Part shown: piece by piece, positions 60,858 to 64,000 of the stretch
Layout: each line of letters starts with the position of its first letter
Position numbering within the stretch: position 1 is the stretch's first letter
Origin: an uncultured Clostridia bacterium
GTDB taxonomy: Bacteria; Bacillota; Clostridia; Christensenellales; UBA1242
DNA: 64,000 nucleotides
Assembly: GCA_934749845.1 (NCBI GenBank)
Contig: CAKVHQ010000001.1
Span: 62,001 to 126,000 of the forward strand
Direction: 5' to 3'
Translations under genes and position numbers: made by a program
Notes under the pieces: model-generated
What the model was told of the DNA's origin: nothing
Seen by the model: only the letters and a program-made list of their open reading frames with translations
Databases searched by the model: none

Positions 60858-60873
60858 ATTTTCACATGAAACT
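60858..60873. promoter_or_regulatory. parS-like palindrome TTTCACATGAAAC
   Basis: ATTTTCACATGAAACT agrees with the parS consensus TGTTTCACGTGAAACA at 12 of 16 positions. The central ACGT is changed to ACAT. Confidence 0.3.
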
Positions 60874-60889
60874 TTTTCATAATTCTTAA

Positions 60890-60921
60890 AAAAAGAAATA
60901 GCATTTAACTATCTCTTTTTA
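60890..60921 (-). terminator. Terminator of tspO
   Basis: AAAGAAATAG/CTATCTCTTT stem; on the minus strand it is followed by T-rich sequence. Confidence 0.7.
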
Positions 60922-60948
60922 ATAAATAAGTTAATGGTTTCTTATTTT

Positions 60949-61422
60949 TTAATTCAATATCCACACCGCAACATTCAAACTTGTTGCAACGCATAGCCAT
61001 GCTGGATATAGGAGCAATATTGCCGAATAAATTTTTTGTGTTTTATAAACTTCCATAATAAGTTTTATTGCTAAAATCAAATTAAAAATTAAAATAACAT
61101 TTCCTAAAAATAGTTGGTTAAGTGTGAAAAACACTAAACACCAAAGCACATTAAAAGCACCATTTATTCCCAAAAGCCAAATAACTTTTCTTGGCAAATT
61201 TTCCTTTTTTATCCACAAAACTAAAATTACCGCAAAGGTTAGATAAATCACACTCCAAACAAGTGGAATAACAAAGTTTGGAATCCATTCGCTTGGCTTT
61301 GTTAAGCCATTAAACCAACTGTCACCCAGTTGCACAAAAAGTGTTCCTAGCCCAGCAACTAAAACAACTGAAACGACTGCAATCACCATTGCCCAAATTA
61401 TATTTTTCTTTTCTCTTTCCAT
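60949..61422 (-). CDS. tspO: TspO/MBR-family membrane protein
   Basis: 157 residues with five membrane segments. The family residues are visible: GLTKPSEWIPNFVIPLVWSV (proline after the first loop), LLGINGAFNVLWCLVFF and LLYPAWLCVATSLNVAVW. TspO binds porphyrins or sterol-like ligands and acts as a stress-linked sensor. Alone on its strand between a broken phosphatase gene and a surface protein. No ribosome site better than GAGAAAAG. Confidence 0.93.
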   Translation of the reverse strand: MEREKKNIIWAMVIAVVSVVLVAGLGTLFVQLGDSWFNGLTKPSEWIPNFVIPLVWSVIYLTFAVILVLWIKKENLPRKVIWLLGINGAFNVLWCLVFFTLNQLFLGNVILIFNLILAIKLIMEVYKTQKIYSAILLLYPAWLCVATSLNVAVWILN

Positions 61423-61552
61423 ACATATATTTTATGTATAATATTTTAAACTATACATTACTTGCTTATTGAAAACTATTTGTTCTTACTTGCTAGCCTT
61501 TGTTGTACGGCTTCTTTTGCTCTTACTAAAAGTAGTTCAAATTGCTATAAAA

Positions 61553-61568
61553 CATTTCACATGAAACA
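61553..61568. promoter_or_regulatory. Second parS-like palindrome
   Basis: CATTTCACATGAAACA matches parS (TGTTTCACGTGAAACA) at 13 of 16 positions. Same inner core TTTCACATGAAAC as at 60858, about 700 bp apart. Confidence 0.35.
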
Positions 61569-61628
61569 TTTTATCACGCACTAAAATAGCAACAAAAAAC
61601 GGCAATTATAGCCGCTTTATGCGTAAAT

Positions 61629-62432
61629 TTATCTATAAAAATTCTTTCGTTTTTTACAAATAAGGTAAATTGTTAATACAATCACTGCAGGTATGATTAT
61701 CGTAAGATTTTTCACTTCAATCCCTGTTGACGCAACTGTGCCACCTTGATAACCTGACAGGCTAATTTCATTATTCCCAGATGGAATTAAGTCATTTTGT
61801 GAATATGTTACGCCATTTGCAACAAAAGTTGAATAGTCTAAACCCAAATCCAAAAAGGTACAATTTGGCTCACCTGCGCCATAATATTTACTTAGCTTAA
61901 TTGTTTTTAAATTTCCACAACCTTTAAACATATCTTTAGTAGATGCATCACTTGGCCAGTTCCCCGCACTATTGTTTAAAATTACGCTTTCAAGTGACTT
62001 ACAGCCGTAAAACATTCGCTCTCTGCTTCCCATTTGAATTAAAGAACCATTAAAATCAGCAACAACGCCAGTTAATTTTTCACAGCCTTCAAATAAGCTC
62101 ACCATATTGAAAGTATAATCGTATTTTAATACTAAATCACCTTCCAAATTTTTATTGTTAATTATGAGTCCAGTATCTGTGATTATATCCCCATCTTCAA
62201 GTAATTGTTCCCATGTTTTAATCCTAAACAAAGAAAGTTCTTCTTCGCTAGCGCTTTGCAATGCATCTTTGCCTCTCCCAGATTGATATAATCCGCTTAC
62301 ATATCTTGGTTCTTGGATTATAGCATAAATTTTTTTATCGTTTCTTGGAAGAATTATAAATGCAAAAGTCCAAATTGTTAACACAGCCAAAAATACTGCA
62401 ACAATTTTTGCACTAAATTTTGTTTTTACCAT
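61629..62432 (-). CDS. Surface protein with DUF285/BspA-like repeats
   Basis: 267 residues from MVKTKFSAKI, where AAGGAG is placed; the longer frame to 62471 is not supported. Signal anchor near the start, then repeats of the DUF285/leucine-rich type (MFYGCKSLESV; MFKGCGNLKTI), and a C-terminal membrane segment preceded by GGTVASTGIEVKN and ending in CKKRKNFYR, like a sortase-type anchor without a canonical LPxTG. It shares its 5' leader with the SipW-type gene at 28065. Probably on the cell surface. Confidence 0.75.
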   Translation of the reverse strand: MVKTKFSAKIVAVFLAVLTIWTFAFIILPRNDKKIYAIIQEPRYVSGLYQSGRGKDALQSASEEELSLFRIKTWEQLLEDGDIITDTGLIINNKNLEGDLVLKYDYTFNMVSLFEGCEKLTGVVADFNGSLIQMGSRERMFYGCKSLESVILNNSAGNWPSDASTKDMFKGCGNLKTIKLSKYYGAGEPNCTFLDLGLDYSTFVANGVTYSQNDLIPSGNNEISLSGYQGGTVASTGIEVKNLTIIIPAVIVLTIYLICKKRKNFYR

Positions 62433-62460
62433 TTTGTTTTTCTCCTTATTTTTTAATGAA

Positions 62461-62489
62461 AAAACAGCCAACCTTTTGGTTGACTGTTT
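62461..62489 (-). promoter_or_regulatory. Terminator-like hairpin directly before the 61629 ribosome site
   Basis: On the minus strand ACAGTCAACC pairs with GGTTGGCTGT, then TTTTTTC, and 13 bp later AAGGAG of the 61629 gene. It could end the upstream decayed gene or act as an attenuator of the surface-protein gene; there is not enough room for a promoter after it. Confidence 0.6.
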
Positions 62490-62515
62490 GATTACTTTTC
62501 ACCTTATCTCACTCA

Positions 62516-62546
62516 CTGGTCAACCATGTTGCTGGTCAACCATGTT
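62516..62546. repeat. Two-copy direct repeat CTGGTCAACCATGTT
   Basis: 15-base unit at 62516-62530 and 62532-62546. The inner GGTCAACC resembles part of the adjacent hairpin (GGTTGACTG). Non-coding. Confidence 0.65.
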
Positions 62547-62757
62547 CTAACTTTTTCGTTAGTTTATTGCTATCTTTTCTCTTTAAGAGTTTCCCATTTT
62601 CGCCGTTTTATTGTCAAACGTTTTTGCACTGTTTTGCAAAAATATTTTATTTTTATTTAATTATGTAAATATAAAGAACCAATATGTACACTAGTGGTTT
62701 TTACTTATTTTATGTTGTGCTTTTTCAAGAATTTGGAATTATGCTTGTGCATAAAAT

Positions 62758-63273
62758 TTAGAGCTTTTTAAGTTTAAATTTTGCAACTCTTGCCCCGAAT
62801 GAATAGCCATAACTGAACGGTTCGATGAAAAAACTATTTTTGTTTATAACCTTAATGCTTTTACCATTATCAAGCCATCTTGCGAAAACAATTTTTTTAT
62901 CCGTTTTTATCGTTACAATTTTATTATTATCCGCACTCGCAACATTAGCATTAGTACGCATAGGAACTTTTTTAATTACGGCATAATAAAATTCTCCGTC
63001 GTAGAAAATATCTGCATTATCAGCCAAAATATCCGTTCCACAAGAATTGTAGATAAATGACTTATTTACTGATATCCATTTACCAATACCTTCTAAAACG
63101 AACCTTTCTCCGTCTGGTATTAACCCATTACCCATCAGTCCCGTATTAAGCAAAAAATTACAGTTAAATTTAAGAGCCCATTCCCCTTTTCCGAGCATAC
63201 TTTAAAGCCCGAAATGGTTAAACATTCCAAATCCGAGTTTATTAAAGTTTTCTAGGTACTCGACAATATATTC
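62758..63273 (-). pseudogene. Decayed GH29 alpha-L-fucosidase
   Basis: The upstream part reads EYLENFNKLGFGMFNHFGL, stop, SMLGKGEWALKFN: the N-terminal hallmark of GH29 enzymes (GMFIHFGLYS-LGKGEW) with one TAA where a Tyr codon is expected, in the same frame. After EWALKFN it jumps straight to NFLLNTGLMGNGLIPDG and GIGKWISVNKSFIY, the C-terminal end of the catalytic domain, so about 250 residues including the nucleophile region are missing. An ATG at 63198 would give 146 residues without function. Confidence 0.7.
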
Positions 63274-63342
63274 TCAATTACTTAAACAAGTTAATTCTGT
63301 CCTGCGATGCACTTATTGCTGAATCTTTGCCATTTTTTAAAC

Positions 63343-63367
63343 AAAAAAAGATAGCAAATGCTATCTT
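63343..63367 (-). terminator. Terminator of the tRNA-Ala/Ile unit
   Basis: AAGATAGC/GCTATCTT stem then seven T on the minus strand. Confidence 0.8.
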
Positions 63368-63370
63368 CAT

Positions 63371-63447
63371 TGGTTGAGGTAAATGGACTTGAACCATCGA
63401 CCTCTGCCTTATCAGGGCAGCGCTCTAACCAGCTGAGCTATACCTCA
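63371..63447 (-). tRNA. tRNA-Ile (GAT)
   Basis: 77 nt with CCA; acceptor TGAGGTA/TACCTCA, anticodon GAT in CTGATAAG, T-arm GATGGTTCAAGTCCATT. Transcribed after tRNA-Ala. Confidence 0.95.
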
Positions 63448-63523
63448 ATATTGCTTGTTTTAGTGACTTTAGCAACTGTCATAATTTAAAAAGGGTGAAA
63501 GGTGAAATGCCTCCCACCGCTAG

Positions 63524-63600
63524 TGGTGGAGAATATCGGATTCGAACCGATGACCCCTTGCTTGCAAAGCAAGTGCTCTAGCCAGCTGAGCTAATCCCCC
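63524..63600 (-). tRNA. tRNA-Ala (TGC)
   Basis: 77 nt with CCA, acceptor GGGGGAT/ATTCTCC containing the G3-U70 identity pair, anticodon TGC in CTTTGCAAG. First of the tRNA-Ala/tRNA-Ile pair, here without rRNA genes around it. Confidence 0.95.
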
Positions 63601-63615
63601 ATAATTTGCTCTATT

Positions 63616-63645
63616 ATAATAACACGAATTTTGGCACTTGTCAAC
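63616..63645 (-). promoter_or_regulatory. Promoter for tRNA-Ala/tRNA-Ile
   Basis: On the minus strand TTGACA, 18 bp, TATTAT (a TATAAT lies 3 bp further on, at a 21-bp spacing). It overlaps the glmS promoter. Confidence 0.65.
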
Positions 63646-63659
63646 AATATTTTTATAAT
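63631..63659 (+). promoter_or_regulatory. Promoter for glmS
   Basis: TTGGCA, 17 bp, TATAAT; the leader is only about 20 nt long, so there is no room for the glmS ribozyme. Confidence 0.6.
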
Positions 63660-63685
63660 ATCATATAAAATCATGGGGATTTTTT

Positions 63686-64000
63686 ATGTGTGGAATAATT
63701 GGATATATCGGCAACAGAAAATTTGTGCCGATTGCTAGACAGGGATTACTTAATTTGGAGTACAGAGGATACGACTCGGCTGGCGTCTCTTTTTTTAATG
63801 GTAATAAAATTGAAACAATTAAACAAAAAGGCGATGTTGAAAGTCTATTTGAAAAGTTTGATAACGACATAAATTGCCATTGCGGTATAGGACATACAAG
63901 GTGGGCAACACATGGCGTGCCAAGCGATATAAACTCGCACCCTCACACCAGCCAAAAGGGATTTTTCACAATAGTCCACAATGGAATTATAGAAAACTAT
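63686..64000 (+). CDS. glmS: Glutamine--fructose-6-phosphate aminotransferase, 3' end outside window
   Basis: 105 codons of the N-terminal glutaminase domain: MCGIIGYIGNR with the catalytic Cys2, then LEYRGYDSAGVS, GIGHTRWATHGVP and NSHPH, all characteristic of GlmS. It makes glucosamine-6-P, which glmM (58782) turns into glucosamine-1-P. The start has only GGGG as a possible ribosome site. No glmS ribozyme fits in the short leader. Confidence 0.95.
   Translation, partial: MCGIIGYIGNRKFVPIARQGLLNLEYRGYDSAGVSFFNGNKIETIKQKGDVESLFEKFDNDINCHCGIGHTRWATHGVPSDINSHPHTSQKGFFTIVHNGIIENY

Larger units (their letters stand above)
62433..62757. other. Intergenic region before the 61629 gene
   Basis: Contains the terminator-like hairpin and a two-copy direct repeat listed separately. 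Apart from these, no gene or RNA is recognised; the left part is the leader of the 61629 gene. Confidence 0.4.

Noticed and set aside
63601..63685. glmS ribozyme
   Set aside because: The leader between promoter and start is about 20 nt, far too short for the ribozyme core.
1..64000. CRISPR array
   Set aside because: No regularly spaced repeats with unique spacers were seen; the repeats found are two or three copies.

Overview
The window comes from an AT-rich, endospore-forming, Gram-positive anaerobe, most likely an uncultivated gut member of the Clostridia. The basis is spoIIE, yabP, yabQ, divIC, cwlD and a SigH-like sigma factor, together with mini-RNase III, DUF1540, rubrerythrin, sigma-A promoters of the TTGACA/TATAAT type and strong AGGAG ribosome-binding sites. 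I cannot name a genus from sequence alone. Many of the core genes are ones usually found on the origin-proximal side in Bacillota (dnaX-ebfC-recR, mrnC-rlmB-sigH, yabPQ-divIC-spoIIE, rplJ-rplL, rplI).

Layout. 1-8.1 kb: end of a collagen-like protein gene, then the minus-strand run mrnC-rlmB-sigma-dnaX-ebfC-recR, cwlD, lepB and rubrerythrin. 8.1-12.4 kb: a YdjG-like zinc-ribbon membrane protein with its SPFH partner, tRNA-Met and tRNA-Glu, and uppP. 12.6-18.1 kb: an accessory stretch between tRNA-Leu and tRNA-Arg, with a 5'-damaged gene, a two-gene cassette whose first gene seems to start at ACG, and a 610-residue putative zinc protease. 18.2-24.9 kb: ileS (with deviant catalytic motifs), a GNAT and leuS. 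25-28.7 kb: a large coiled-coil protein, a Fic protein and a SipW-type signal-peptide protein. 29-32.3 kb: comEC-holA, followed by a 640-bp gene-poor stretch with stacked hairpins. 33-38.3 kb: an Xre repressor with paired operators, spoIIE diverging from yabP-yabQ-divIC, and a diadenylate-cyclase-like sensor protein. 38.4-39.5 kb: L10 leader, rplJ-rplL. 39.6-42 kb: three tandem metzincin-like membrane proteins. 42-50.3 kb: rplI, DUF1540, comF, a heterodimeric ABC exporter, an amidase-like protein and regulators. 50.4-53.5 kb: a phage remnant next to tRNA-Gln (P27 small terminase, ParB-DUF4417, candidate toxin and immunity genes). 53.6-60.1 kb: a SANT/Myb regulator, recD2, maf and glmM. 60.3-64 kb: decaying genes (phosphoglycerate-mutase-like, GH29 fucosidase), tspO, a DUF285-type surface protein, tRNA-Ile and tRNA-Ala, and the start of glmS.

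How the genes fit together. The replication and repair genes (dnaX, ebfC, recR, holA, recD2), translation genes (ileS, leuS, rplJ, rplL, rplI, seven tRNAs) and envelope/spore genes (glmM, glmS, uppP, cwlD, spoIIE, yabPQ, divIC, lepB) are ordinary housekeeping. Lineage-specific material sits next to tRNA genes, which look like integration or recombination hot spots here.

Most unusual items: (i) the three-gene metzincin operon in which the middle member has lost the first zinc-binding histidine of HExxH; (ii) the ACG-start cassette beside a truncated neighbour; (iii) the phage remnant with a toxin/immunity-like unit and a duplicated immunity fragment; (iv) the hairpin-rich 32.3-32.9 kb region; (v) the two perfectly placed TTCTTAC...GTAAGAA operators; (vi) several clear pseudogenes, including a GH29 fucosidase killed by a TAA codon plus a large deletion. 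All functional statements are inferences from motifs read by eye; no database search was run.
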